NCBI GenBank assembly: GCA_011037195.1
Contig: JAAEAF010009011.1
Span: forward strand, 16,585 to 80,584
From: Triatoma infestans
Lineage: Eukaryota; Arthropoda; Insecta; Hemiptera; Reduviidae
Reading direction: 5' to 3'
DNA length: 64,000 bases
Under the pieces are notes generated by a model that saw only the letters and a program-made list of their open reading frames with translations, was not told the DNA's origin and made no database searches. The position numbers were made by a program, and so were the translations under genes. Shown here piece by piece: positions 10,926 through 21,971 of this stretch (position 1 is the stretch's first letter; every line of letters begins with the position of its first letter).

Positions 10926-12015
10926 TAACAAGTGAGGAGACTTTTTCAAAAAGAAAGCGCTGCATCTTTTGTTGGATCAACTCAAACAAAAAACCAGGCT
11001 CACAAAATACCAGTGAGGTAAATGCAATAAATATTTATTGCATTTTACATTGGTGAATAAAAACACAATACTTACGAAAGAGACTCAGACAACATGAACT
11101 GGACATAGCTAACAAAAACTGACAGTACCGCCATCACAAAACATGCACTTACCCTTGCCCGTTCCTTTGATTTCCGAAATGCTTCTGCCCCAACCGTCTA
11201 TTCTAACCACCTGAAGCGATTTCTTTCTGAATCTATCCGCATTAACCTCAACCCTAACTCCATCAACTACAAAAGAGACAAGGACGTCATTAACTCTTCT
11301 TACAACAACATTTTCCGCTTCACCTTCCACTCATTTTCTAGCTTATTTCTATTCATTTATTTTTCTTATAATTACTTGTTGATTTGTTTTTCTCTTTTAC
11401 CATACATCATGCTACCCAACTTTTAAATTTTCTCTTCTCTGTCTTCTTTGCCAGTTTACCTTAATCCATAACCAAACAATAACCTCCTCTAACATTAAAC
11501 TCTCTATTCTGCTGAAATGTGACTGGTGATACTGTGTTGTTGTTTGTATAGTGGTGCTTGTAGTGGTAGCTTGTGGCATGAGCGGTTTTGTAAAGTGCTT
11601 GTATTTGTAAGTTTTAAGAGAGAGAAGTAATAATAATAATTAAGAAAACACTTGTAGATTAAATTAAATATATTCTTTAAAGATATTTAAATGCTATACA
11701 ATAACACAGCAATATGCTTATTAATTTACCGAAATTAGTTGGAATAAACTCTTATGTTTTAACTTATATCTGGCACTGATTCCTGAAGTGTTTTGCTTCG
11801 GTATCTGTTTCAGACTGTTCTTGAAGGAATGTCTTCTAATTGTTCGTTCAAATCTTCCCCTGTGAAAAGAAGGGGGTAGACAATGCTACCAAGGTTCATG
11901 AACTCTAAAAGACAGTGGTGGTCTTCTACCTGAATAGTCCTTTTGCAAGGGAATGTTACATTTTTCTTGATATTTTTGATTATTTCAAATTAAATATATT
12001 TTTATATTTCTGGCA
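10926..12015 (+). pseudogene. Penelope-like element GIY-YIG endonuclease remnant and 3' region
   Basis: The plus strand carries the C-terminal endonuclease of a PLE, which would nick target DNA. Around 11085-11150 a frame reads DNMNWT then TDSTAITKHALTLARSFDF, and at about 11190-11330 it reads APTVYSNHLKRFLSESIRINLNPNSIN with KRDKDVINSSYNNIF. These fit the His and following conserved residues of the PLE GIY-YIG domain, but frameshifts and stops break it near 10980-11060. The copy matches 17029-18303 but lacks the 182-base insert found there. Homology stops near 12010, before the ribozyme-like motif, so this tail is truncated. Confidence 0.75.
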
Positions 12016-12806
12016 ACCATCATACATAATTAGATTATAGTAGTCTCTTAACTCTTATAGATAGTGGATTTCTAATTTTCTTTATTTGCTCTATCAAATA
12101 AAGTGCACACTATAAAATCAAAGATAAAAGATCCCATAATATCTAGCATTTTCTTTATGGACATTAATTGATCCAAAACTAGGGAGACTAATTGGCTGCA
12201 AACTTGTAAATCCTCAATGAAATGATGCAGTTATTAAGGTCGGAGCCAGGATTGTGAGGATTGGGTCGTCCGTAAAGAAAAAAAGAAGTTTTTATGCGAC
12301 AAAGTTTATAACTTTTTCACTAATTAATGTAATAACATTTTGGGCAAAATTTCAACTTAGTGCAAGGGTGTGAAAAAAAAACAAGTAACTCATGTTGTTT
12401 TTAATAAATAAAATAAGTGAAAGTAAAAAATGAAATATAAGACATGTTGAATTTTATGTTTCTCTTAGCGCTGCGAAGAGAAATTATTAGGATCTAATAT
12501 TATTTTTAAAAAAGTAAAATTATTTTCAATTGGTTCTTCTCTTTGTAAAAAATAATTATTTATTCATTCATCTTTACTGCATCAACTAATAGGTGTAAAG
12601 TCTGAACGCTGAATTGTTCAGTTGAATTTAATTATCTAGGTGTGTGTTTCTATTTGTCTCTATTGAACATGTTTTAATCTACTTGTTCCACATAATATAT
12701 TACAGGTATATTACAGGTATATTACAGGTTATTTAAAATTAACAAAGCAAAATGTTTAATGGAGTTCTTAATACAAATTATGGTTAAGCGATGTTTTTGT
12801 TGATAT
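12016..12806. other. AT-rich interval
   Basis: No coding signal. A TATTACAGG triplet repeat occurs at about 12700-12730. Confidence 0.45.
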
Positions 12807-13434
12807 TGTAATGACATGGCAAAGTCATTGACATCGGCAAAGTCACAAACACCAAAGAAATAATAATTTACAACTAGTGGTTCCAGCCAGCTGATATCTT
12901 AACAAAGGGTGGCAGTAATAAAACAGCGACCTAGTTGGCCGCCGATAGCCGCGGCCAACCAAACAAACAACAAAGCCTTTTCATCAGTACTTACATCGAA
13001 AGCAAGCACCGCGATAAGGTTGGCCACTGACCTAAAAAAGGTCAGCAAACTACGAAGGTCGAACACTAGGACAGATGTCTTGGTGTGAGTGTGGCCAACA
13101 GCAATGTATAAACTCTATATATACAACGAGAGGATCATTATATCATCTACGGCTAAACGAGCACGTCTGTATACCCGAGCGGCAATTTACAGTTTTATTC
13201 AAACATCATTTTTTAGTAATGCATCTTAGTTCAGTTATTTCAGTCATTCTAATTTATTAATAATTTATCTTCTATTTATTACTTAGTATTTTGCTAGTTA
13301 TTAGTTACCATTTCCAACGTTCTTATTATTGTTAAAATACAGTTTATTTTTATATAAACCATTTAATTATTCGAGCCTAACTTCCCAAAATCTCTCAACT
13401 AACTTCCGCCCTCTTCAAGACATCTGCTACTACA
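12807..13434 (+). repeat. LTR of a Gypsy-like retrotransposon (solo or truncated)
   Basis: Starts TGTAATGACATGGC and ends TGCTACTACA, so it has TG...CA ends over 628 bases. It has a TATA-like CTCTATATATAC near 13110. The start matches the palindromic element at 53338-53987, and the end (CTCTCAACTAAC...AAGACATCTG) matches the LTR at 15513-16406. The bases after the end (TCAGGAATC) share the TC spacer of the other LTR but lack a primer binding site, and flanking bases show no target duplication. Confidence 0.7.
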
Positions 13435-13712
13435 TCAGGAATCACACAACAAACGATTCCATTACAATAGCAAAGAGAGTATAATGGCATTAATGTCAGT
13501 TTGAAAGATTTAAATAAGAGAGTTAAACATTTGTCTAGAGAATTTAGTGAATAAAATTTAGTATTATTTGGTGGTGCGTAAGAGTTCATCATAATAACTA
13601 ATGGGATTCGAAGGAATTATTACGTACTACTTTCAATGAAAAAGGTTAAATTTAAATCTAAATTTAAAATTGATTCGGTCAGCTGAAAAAGGAAAACATT
13701 CCACTTATTTCA

Positions 13713-14260
13713 ATGACTTTGCAAGCGACAGAAAGTTTCCGGTCAGTTGAAGAAAGAAAAGATTCCAGGAACGTGTTCCTTCTTCAACTGAAATGGTCAT
13801 GCGGTTCCAGGGTTGGAACCGCACCCCCCCTTGGAGCGCTGTCTGGTGTTTTCTGTCTGCTGCAACTAACTAGTGTTGTCGTTCTGTTAGTTGAAGGAGA
13901 GCTCGTAAATTTTTACAAAACAATCGAAGCTGTCACGGAAATATGTAAAAATAGGGATGATGTCGCTGGAATAGTGTTTGACTTTATGCAGAATCTACCT
14001 CTACCTTGTCTGCCAGTGCAGGAAATGTTTTACCTGCGTAAACTATGGCAATTTATCTGCTGTGTGCCATAGCTTAGGGGATAATAAGGCGGATTACGAA
14101 GGTAAAGCTAAGAAAGGGCCCACCGAAGTTTGTACGTTTTTATACGATTACGTTGTAAATAATATTTCACCTCAAGTTAGGGGACTCAACATATTTAATG
14201 ACGCATGCCCGGGCCAAAACCGGTACCGCACACTACCTAGGTTTATAATGAGCCTATCTG
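13713..14260 (+). pseudogene. DUF7869-type transposon protein fragment, frameshifted
   Basis: A frame from 13713 reaches VAGIVFDFMQNLPLPCLPV then MFYLRKLW (about 13960-14050). A second frame continues GDNKADYEGKAKKGPTEVCTFLYDYV (about 14070-14155) and LNIFNDACPGQNRYRTLPRF (about 14185-14245). This is the pattern of the DUF7869 domain of insect transposon-derived proteins: FDFxxxLPxP, a YxRxLW block, RG/KGxxE, and SDxxxGQN. At least one frameshift near 14045 breaks it. The last residues of the second frame are read into the modular repeat that begins about 14258, so that insertion truncated it. Function of the family is not established; I infer a mobile-element origin. Confidence 0.7.
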
Positions 14261-14738
14261 TTCCGGTCATCCGATTCTTTTTTTCAATCTCGGAATTTTA
14301 ACAACATATTTAATTCTAATTAATATTATTTAGATGACAGAATTGTATAGTAAACTGAAATAGCACTTTAGAGGAAAACCTACCCCCCCCAAACTGCCCT
14401 TAAATAAACTTTCCCGGAGAAATGTTTCAAATAAAAGTTGTAGCTCTTTGTATGTGTAGTTGATACGCTAAGTTTCAAGAAAATCGTCGGAGCCATTTTT
14501 GAGAAAATCGCAAAAAAGTAAAAAAAAAAAGAAAAAACTAGTAAAGTGGTATTTTAAGAAAATCGCAAAAAAAAACTAATAAAGTGGTACTTCCGGTTGA
14601 GGAATTTTGACAGATGACGCACTGTCGAATCCCATGGTGATACCTAAAAGGAATATCAAGTATGAACTTTCTACGATTTTTTCGTGAGTCAGGGAACCAC
14701 AAAACGGATATTTCCGGTGAAAACTCGATATAGTAAGT
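14258..14738 (-). repeat. Modular ~1 kb repeat family, partial copy
   Basis: The minus strand carries CACCGGAAATATCCG near 14715, the TTTCGTAGAAAGTTCA region, CCGGAAGTACC near 14595, a G-rich block near 14390 and part of the next module ending near 14258. The outer terminal repeat and final module are missing. A 35-base local duplication of the AAATCGCAAAAAA segment occurs at 14505-14575. Confidence 0.75.
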
Positions 14739-15480
14739 TAAAGTAATAAAAAGCAATTTTTTACAATTGAGGATCAATGTTGGCATAAAAGAAAATTCAC
14801 CAGTATGATTATGAAACAAATATTAATTAGTCCAGGAATATTGTATTTAATAATTATTATAATATAATTGAAAAGTTTATAATGAAATAAAGTATAAAAA
14901 TAAGTATTCTAATTTATAAAAAAAAGTATTAGATCATAAAGTTTATTTTTCAATATTCTTCAGCTATAAACTAGGCCCTGCTTTTTATCACATAGGCATT
15001 GCCGTGAGCGGTACTTGGTTCTCAATAGCAGGCCCACATTCTGTACGGATAGCCTATACAAAAGTAGACTCAAGTTATGGGCCCAATATTATATTTATTC
15101 TTCAAAATATACAAGTTATTTTCTATGGAAAGTTTGGTTAAATAGCCCCCCCCCCCAAGTTGCGCAATAGTTTACCGTAATAATTGTGCAAGAAGTTTAC
15201 GATAACTATCAAAAAAAGTTTTTCTTTAATATCTCCAAAGATTCTAGATGGGATGATTGTTCTCAAAGTAAAGACATCATTCAATTTGTCCATAATTTAA
15301 TTTACGTATTTGTTCCTAACAAAATATAGAGGCAGTGGGGGTTAAGTAACAACCTATTAATCAAAGTAGGTAGAAAAGTGATGCTTATATTATGGTCCAG
15401 CGCTCTAAAAACAGTGAATCAACTACATATAACATTTTGAAATTAACGCTACAAATTTCGCACAACCTTATGTATTGGAC
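14739..15480. other. AT-rich interval
   Basis: No gene seen. A TTTTTTGAC-type and a poly-C run occur at about 15145. The right end would be internal sequence of the LTR element whose primer binding site is at 15491-15510, but no gag or pol motif remains. Confidence 0.4.
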
Positions 15481-15490
15481 CTCAGTGATC

Positions 15491-15510
15491 GGATCCCACC
15501 GCTGCCACCA
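15491..15510 (-). other. Primer binding site complementary to tRNA-Leu
   Basis: On the minus strand the 20 bases TGGTGGCAGCGGTGGGATCC lie two bases after the LTR end. They complement the 3' end of a tRNA-Leu of the AAG/TAG type (…CCCACCGCTGCCA plus CCA) over about 18 bases. This marks where minus-strand DNA synthesis of the retrotransposon was primed. Confidence 0.8.
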
Positions 15511-15512
15511 GA

Positions 15513-16406
15513 TGTATTGGAATCAGATGTCTTGGTGTCGGGAGTTGAAGTGAGGAGTAAGTGATGTTAGTTAGAGAGTTTTAGAGAATTATTATTCGAA
15601 ATACGTACTACTGATTTACTGAAAATAAACTATATTTTAACAAATAATTTAAAGTGTTTTGAAATAGATAAACTAAGATGCACAATTGTAAATGAATATA
15701 AGAATTATGAAATGATTAATAAATATTAAAGAAATAGTGTTTAAAACCTTGAATAGGGACGCGCTCGCGATGTGTGAAACTTAACTGCTTGATAACTCGA
15801 ACTGACGTGAACTGCTGTCTAACTGATTGATAACTGGTAACTGATATCGTACTGGTTGTGAACTGATGTATACTGGTAACTGATGTGATGAATACTAATG
15901 TATAACTGATCTCGTAAGAGTTGTGAACTGATGTATACTGATTTGTAACTGATGGAATACTCGTGTATAACTGCTGTATGACTGATCCCCTCCTCCTGTG
16001 GGGCGACGTTTATATTCGCAACACTCACACATCGGCTGAGTGTAAGTACGTGCCACACTAAGACATCTCTCGTAGTATATTGACCTCGGTAGTTAACAAA
16101 GGCTGTTTTTGGACGGGGTGGCGACGCCTGTCAACAGATGGTGGCCAGATGGCCTCTTGAGTGTACATTGACCCTTGTACGAAGGAAATACAGGCCAGGT
16201 GGCCTTTTGAGTGTACATTGACCCTTGTATGAAGGAAATACAGGCCAGGTGTTGCGGCGGTTCTCTTGACTGTATTATATCACCCTTGTTTGCAAGGGTT
16301 TGGCCGCGGTCTGCACCTGCGATAACGGCTGGCTGGAACCACTCTAGTTATAATTTTCATATTTATAAATTAGTAAAATATATCTCTTGTTCTTCTTGCC
16401 ATCACA
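15513..16406 (-). repeat. 894-base 5' LTR of a Gypsy-like retrotransposon
   Basis: On the minus strand it begins TGTGATGGCAAGAAG and ends ATTCCAATACA, giving TG...CA ends, followed by a TC spacer and the tRNA-Leu primer site. A TATA-like GAATATAAACG lies near 16005-16015. Segments match the LTR at 12807-13434: AGTGGTTCCAGCCAGC near the start, and ACATCTG near the end. Two internal repeats enlarge it: degenerate AACTGATGTATACTGG-type units at 15780-15990 and a ~53-base duplication at about 16148-16253. The internal region of the element is not preserved. Confidence 0.75.
16148..16253. repeat. Tandem duplication, ~53-base unit, inside the LTR
   Basis: The segment beginning TGGCCTCTTGAGTGTACATT and ending GGAAATACAGGCCAGG is repeated twice in tandem with only a few differences. 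Confidence 0.8.
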
Positions 16407-16559
16407 TAACTATATACCAAAATGGTTTCTGCAATAAAAATAATTACATTTTATCTATAAAGTTAATTTACCAAAAAATCTAAAAACAAATCGTGTTAGT
16501 TACTTTTCGAGAACATTTCAACTGATTCACACAAAAACCTATTATATAAAAGTTCGGAT

Positions 16560-16815
16560 TTTCGGGTAACCGATTTTTGTACATTTGGAATGGTATAAAT
16601 AAGTATTCTATATTTTTTGTATGGTAAACCATGGAGTGGTATTTATAGGTAAACATAACGCTACTGTCCCCCCCCTCCCAGATCCCCCCCAAAAAATCAA
16701 TTTTCCCAGAAAAATGTTTCAAATAAAAGTGAGTGGTAATTATGTGTGTAAATAGTATACGAAGTTTAAAGTAAAACGCTAAAACTGAAGAAAATAATAA
16801 CAGTAACCTCGCACT
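16560..16815 (-). repeat. Modular repeat family, decayed fragment
   Basis: The plus strand shows the inverse of one module: a C-rich block at 16665-16690, TTTTCCCAGAAAAATGTTTC and a TATGTGTGTAAATAG region. Similarity to other copies is clear only here. Confidence 0.55.
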
Positions 16816-16817
16816 GA

Positions 16818-16998
16818 TTAAAGGTGTTGGTGTAGTGGTTATGAACATGGACTTGTAAATGGGAGATCCCCAGTTCGAGTCCCGCGTATAACTGTTAAAT
16901 TTTATATTTGTTTAAAAAATGTTATTAGTAAAGTAGGTGCTTCCGCCCCCGTCCACGACACGTAATTTGGTAGTTTGACATTAAGCCCGGCTGAAAAA
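16818..16998 (+). repeat. tRNA-Thr-derived SINE
   Basis: The head GGTGTTGGTGTAGTGGTTATGAAC has an A-box-like TGGTGTAGTGG. An anticodon-arm region ACTTGTAAA follows with TGT in anticodon position, then a B-box GTTCGAGTC. The body includes a ATTTGTTTAAAAAAT and a C-rich stretch, ending near TTTGGTAGTTTGAC. A second copy is at 37050-37235 with the same layout. Confidence 0.75.
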
Positions 16999-17028
16999 AT
17001 AATTACTCTTTATTTTAATTTTTTTTTT

Positions 17029-18540
17029 TAATAACAAGTGAGGAGACTTCTTAAAAAAAAAAGCGCTGCATCTTTTGTTGGATCAACTCAAACAAAAAAC
17101 CAGGCTCACAAAATACCAGTGGGGTAAATGCAATAAATATTTACTGCATTTTACATTGGTGAATAAAAGCACAATACTTAACGAAAGAGACTTAGACAAC
17201 ATGAACTGGACATAGCTAACAAAAACTGACAGTACCGCCATCACAAAACATGCAATAGATATTGATTGTTTTGTGATGGCGATATGGAAGCACAATATAA
17301 AAATAATATAAAATAGATGGTGATATTGGAAGCACAATTTTTAATGCTTCCAGTCCCAAAATAATAAGAAGAATAGGATCAGGTATCCTATCTTGTTAAT
17401 ATTTTTTAATCGTAAAATATTCTAGTTTTTATTATGCACTTATCCTTGCCCGTTCCTTTGATTTCCGAAATGCTTCCAGTCCCAACCGTCTATTCTAACC
17501 ACCTGAAGCGATTTCTTTCTGAATCTATCCGCATTAACCTCAACCCTAACTCCATCAACTACAAAAGAGACAAGGACGTCATTAACTCTTCTTACAACAA
17601 CATTTTCCGCTTCACCTTCCACTCATTTTCTAGCTTATTTCTATTCATTTATTTTTCTTATAAATTACTTATCTGATTTTGTTTTTCTCTTTGACCTACA
17701 TCCATGCTACCCAAACTTTAAATTTTCCTCTTCTCGTCTTCTTGGACAGTTTACCTATCCATAACCAAACAATAACCTCCTCGAACAGTAAAAACTATCT
17801 ATTCTGCTGAAATGTGATGTGAATTGGTTGTTGTTTGTGTAGTGGTGTTGTACCGTGGTAGCTTGGGCATGAGCGGTTTGTGTTTTGTGTTTGTAAGTTT
17901 AAGGAGAGAAAAGTAATAAGAATAATTACAAGAACAAACCAGGTAGATAAATTAAATAATTCTTTAATGATTATTAATGCTATCAATAACACAGCGTATG
18001 CTCATTAACGTACCGAAATTCAGTTGGAATAAACTCTGATGTTTTAACTTAGATCTGGCACTGAATTCATGAAGGGTTCTGATCGTGTATGTTTCAGATC
18101 GTTCTTGCAAGGAATGTAGGTCTACATTGTTCGTTCAAATCTTCCCCTGTGAGAAGAAGGGGTAGACAATGCTAACAAGGTTAATGAACTCTAAAAGACA
18201 GTGGTCGTCTTCTACCTGAATAGTCCCTTTTGCAAGGGAATGTTACATTTTTCTTGATATTTTTGATTATTTCAAATTAAATATATTTTTATATTTCTGG
18301 CATCCATCACACTTCCTTAACACACGTATCATATCTTGTTAATATTTTTTAATCGTTAAATATTCTAGTTTTTATTGTGCAATTTTTTTCTATATTTCTC
18401 TTTGTTTTGTTTATGTAGTTCCTGAGGAAGGACACGAAAGGTGTCCGAAACGTCGAATAAACTTTTAAAGATAAAAAATTGAGCATACACAATTTTTATG
18501 TAACCAATCATTTTAATAAATAATTACATTATGACAATAT
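17029..18540 (+). mobile_element. Penelope-like element, 3' part with endonuclease and ribozyme motif
   Basis: This is the longer of two related PLE copies (the other is 10926-12015). It has the same start (AACAAGTGAGGAGACTT) and the same GIY-YIG remnant; LILARSFDF and SNHLKRFLSESIRINLN with PNSINYKRDKDVINSS are open at 17434-17676. The 3' region runs to a well-formed hammerhead-like motif at 18407-18462. The endonuclease is interrupted after TAITKHA by about 180 bases (17256-17437) that are absent from the other copy. The RT is missing, so this is a dead copy whose terminal ribozyme fold is nonetheless well kept. Confidence 0.8.
18407..18462 (+). ncRNA. Hammerhead-ribozyme-like motif (best in window)
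   Basis: Core CTGAGGA lies at 18422-18428. Stem II is six perfect pairs, 18430-18435 with 18441-18446, closed by GAAAG. GAAA lies at 18447-18450. The following CGTC (18451-18454) gives the cleavage-type UH at TC, with the very short stem III known for PLE hammerheads. Stem I pairs 18418-18421 with 18455-18458, then after a five-base internal loop 18409-18412 with 18459-18462. The core fits the CUGANGA...GAAA...UH consensus. Self-cleavage is an inference. Confidence 0.75.
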
Positions 18541-18770
18541 ATAGTTAATTTTTTCCTTTTTATTTTAAATAAATATTTTTTTTACAACATATTATCTTCC
18601 TTGAATCTACCAGAGAGAGATATCTTGCGACTTACGACTAGTGTGGAAGGTTAAAGAATGGAATTATAAACAATAAGATTGTTAGCAGTCAAGTACATAG
18701 GGATAAATACATAAATATTCTAAATTACATAAACATTCTATTCTAATAAATAAATAATTGTATGTATACA

Positions 18771-19686
18771 GAGTGTCCCAAGGTATATGGATAACGACTT
18801 TTTCTCGGAAACTAAGATAGCTAGAAAAAAACTAAAAAAAAAGCTAAAAAATACACTAAACAAAAAGCTAAAAAAGATAAAAAAAATACGTGTCCCCGTA
18901 GTTTTTTGTTAGAAATCCAAATTTAATTTGCAAATTTGTTTTGGTGCATCGAGAAGCGAGATACAGGTACCAACTTCATTTTTTTCAAATGGAGATGTAT
19001 GGTTTTTATTTAAGAAAATAGATTCCTCTATTTTTTGTAAGAAAAATTTACTTGAACGGTTTTTTTTTCTTTGAGCGATATTTTACAAGTTATGAATGAA
19101 AACATGATTCCTATAAGAAATTTCAAAATGATATTATAACGGTTTTTTGATTGAATAAGAAGAAAAGTACTAGTTTATTATAAATTTTACTCCTCATTAA
19201 TTACAGATCTTGCTCGAACTGGCCCCCACCATTAGAGATGTATTTCTTTGGTCATAAGGTACAATTGGCAGGAAAAAGCATGTGTATGCATTTATAATAA
19301 AAGCAGGAATAAAATTTATAATAAAATAGTACTTTTGTTCTTATTCAATAAAAAAACCGTTATAATATCATTTTGAAATTTCTTATAGGAATTATGTTTT
19401 CATTCATAACTTGTAAAATATCTCTCAAAGAAAAAAAAACCGTTCAAGTAAATTTTTCTTACAAAATATAGAGGAATGTATTTCTTAAATAAAAACCATA
19501 CCTCCCCATTTGAAAAAATGAAGTTGGTATCTGTATCTCGTTTCTCGAAACACCAAAACAAATCTGCAAATTAAATTTGAATTTCTAACCAAAAAACTAC
19601 GGAGACACGTATTTTTTAGTTTTTTTCTAGCTATCTTAGTTTCCGAGAAAAAGTCGTTATCCATATACCTTGGGACACCCTGTATA
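18771..19686. mobile_element. Long-inverted-repeat foldback element with TA target duplication
   Basis: The left end ACAGAGTGTCCCAAGGTATA and right end TATACCTTGGGACACCCTGT are inverse, and inverted similarity continues for about 430 bases on each side (for example ATGGATAACGACTTTTTCTC left, its inverse right). TA flanks both ends. The middle (about 19190-19290) is unpaired. Ends and TA duplication suggest a Tc1/mariner-type non-autonomous element. A short central GGCCCCCACCATTAG stretch could be a transposase relic but is too short to call. Confidence 0.8.
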
Positions 19687-19689
19687 TAT

Positions 19690-21140
19690 ACAATATTATT
19701 AGCATCCTCATCAATATACAGATGTATATGTGTGTTTTTCGTTTAACGCTCAATCCTGGGGAATCTCCATAAATCAGTATTTCAAGAAAAAAAAAAAATG
19801 TTGCAAATTAATTGCAAAGTATAATTTTAATTATAGAAGTAATAATTTAAAAAAAATTTCGCAAAAACTGAAAATGTAACCAAACAGGAAATTGCAAATT
19901 TTGTTCACGAACATCAAATTACATATATAAAACAGCCATTTCCGGTGAAAATTCAATTGATAAGTATGCAATACTTTCTTTGTTTTTCAGCAACAAGAGA
20001 ATTTAAAAAGAAGAGAAAATTTAAATATTACGACAGAAAATGTAATTAGGTTTAAAAAACATTTATAAAAAATAAAAATACATATAAAAACAATTTGAAA
20101 CAAAAAAAAAAAAAAACAACAATGATGGAAACACAAAGAAATGAAACAATCCACGCTCTTTCTTTTTGTCTAAACAATGCAAAAAACAGAAATTACAGAG
20201 AACAAGGCGAGCGAGTAAAAACTATTCTAATGTTTTTAAAAGTCCTTCAAACAAACTTTGTTCTAGTTTACATTCATTGAAACTACTTTTATAGTCACCC
20301 ACGCATAATTCTTTCTCAAAAAAAAAAAAAAATTGCTGTCCTATAGAAAATAAAATTTACATAATAAAGCTAGAATTAAAAAAAAAATTACAATAATACG
20401 CATTATAATTGTGATACCTTTTTCTCACGCCTTGTTTACGATTAAGGCTTTTATACGATTTTTTTTCACAGTTTCTAGGAGAAGCTTGGTACTTAAAGTT
20501 ATTAATCATTCGTCTATTAAGTCGGTAGGCGTGACAGAGGGGATTAATGCGTAGTTAAAGTGCACCTATAGTGCATGCAGTATCTGAGCATGTTTCTTTG
20601 CCTTATTTCTGACTGATTAAGGATAATTTTTCTATTTTTTTTAGAGACTGACTGATTTTAGAGAGAATATTTGTACACAGTCTTTGAATTTCATATTTTC
20701 AAGTATCTGTCATCTTATTTTCAGTATAACATCTTATTGTGACAGTTATTGTGTGCAGTAGAAATCTTGAAAAATGAAAATCAATGTCTCTTCGGAAAAT
20801 TGATGAATTAGTTTTTGACGATGGCGAACCAAGCAGAAATGCGGACTTTATCGGACCAACCGATTTATTAAGATTTTTTCTTCCTTAGTCGTAAATCTTT
20901 CCAAATTATCATATCATAACTTGCTGATGTTATTGTTATACTTGGAGCAGCTCGGCAAGTGTTTCTTTGGCTCTATAAAGACATATACAGTCGACAGTGA
21001 AACTTGCCTGCCCCGCAACATCAACCATCACTGCCCCAAAATTTTATTTCCTTTGCCTTTTTCTAATAAATAATGGAAAGTAAATTATCATTAATGAGAG
21101 AATCTTTTTAAACAAATTAATGGTCAGTTTTTCCTCTTAA
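19690..21140. other. AT-rich interval, no confident gene
   Basis: A minus-orientation scrap of the modular repeat (TTTCCGGTGAAAATTC) lies near 19940. A 36-codon frame at about 20785-20890 has balanced codons but no recognised motif. The rest is A-rich and T-rich sequence. Confidence 0.4.
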
Positions 21141-21144
21141 TTCG

Positions 21145-21830
21145 TTTAACATAATAATAATAATAAATAAAATTGTCTTTATTAGGAACATATAATACAA
21201 ATACACAAAAAATAAATCTCTTTTGTTTTAAGACGAATACTCATGGTCCACTGACCGTCTGAGGGCTAAACTAAACTTTTCCGCATGCGAAATACAATTT
21301 CAAAACAAGAAAAAAATATAATTGAAAATGAAAAATCCTAAAAATATAATTGAAAATTCGAAATGCTATCGTCAAATCGAAAAATCTTTTGTTGTATTAG
21401 AATAACAACAAAACAAAAACAAGAAAAAGAATCATTACTCCATCATTACTGAAATGTACCATACTTGTTAAATTAAAAAGGATAATTATAAAAGAATATA
21501 AGAATAAGAATAAAAAATAAAAGAAGAAATTTCGGAAATATGTACCTCAATCCATATTCTAATAATTAAACTATTGTATAAAAAAATATCTATAATTCCA
21601 GGCTACCTTACAATAATTTACCAAGCTGGACCAGTCTTTTCCATTTAAATATGCCTTAAACTCATCTTCAGTTAGCATATCCTCCTTTAAATACTTTCGA
21701 CGATACTCTTTTAGAACAGGGCAAGAAAGTGAAGACGTCCACGATCTCATTCCTGTTACACAATGAGCACAATTTGACCTGCTCAGTGAAGGTATATTTG
21801 TTTAGATAAAGCAGTTCGCCCCTCAATTTA
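21145..21830 (-). pseudogene. LINE C-terminus and 3' UTR
   Basis: The minus strand reads CSLCNRNEI then, after frameshift, FHFLARCPVLKEYRRKYL, then DEFKAYLNGKDWSSLVNYCKVAW (about 21790-21600). This is the C-terminal CCHC-type knuckle and tail of a non-LTR element. Related copies are at 24690-25370 and 52223-52817. The 3' UTR holds a conserved CGGTCAGTGGACCATGAG-type block near 21240-21260 and ends in AATTTTATTTATTATTATT, an (ATT)n tail. The RT is absent. Confidence 0.75.
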
Positions 21831-21971
21831 ATTCGTCTAACATATTGGATTGCAAAAAAATACCAAGAGAGAAAGAGCTAGTAAAACAGATAAAACTAAA
21901 AAAAATAGAGAAATGCTATTAGAAAAAGCCAAATATGTTGGATACAGAACATTATTTAAATGATAAAAAAA

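Noticed and set aside
11109..11330. 73-codon minus-strand frame, repeated at 17440-17622
   Set aside because: It is the antisense shadow of the PLE endonuclease C-terminus, whose plus-strand frame carries the conserved residues.
13075..13260. 61-codon frame
   Set aside because: Lies wholly inside the LTR at 12807-13434.
19200..19280. Mariner transposase relic in the foldback centre
   Set aside because: A FFGH-like string is too short to separate from chance.
20095..20280. 61-codon frame starting in an A-run
   Set aside because: Low-complexity lysine-rich start and no support beyond chance openness.
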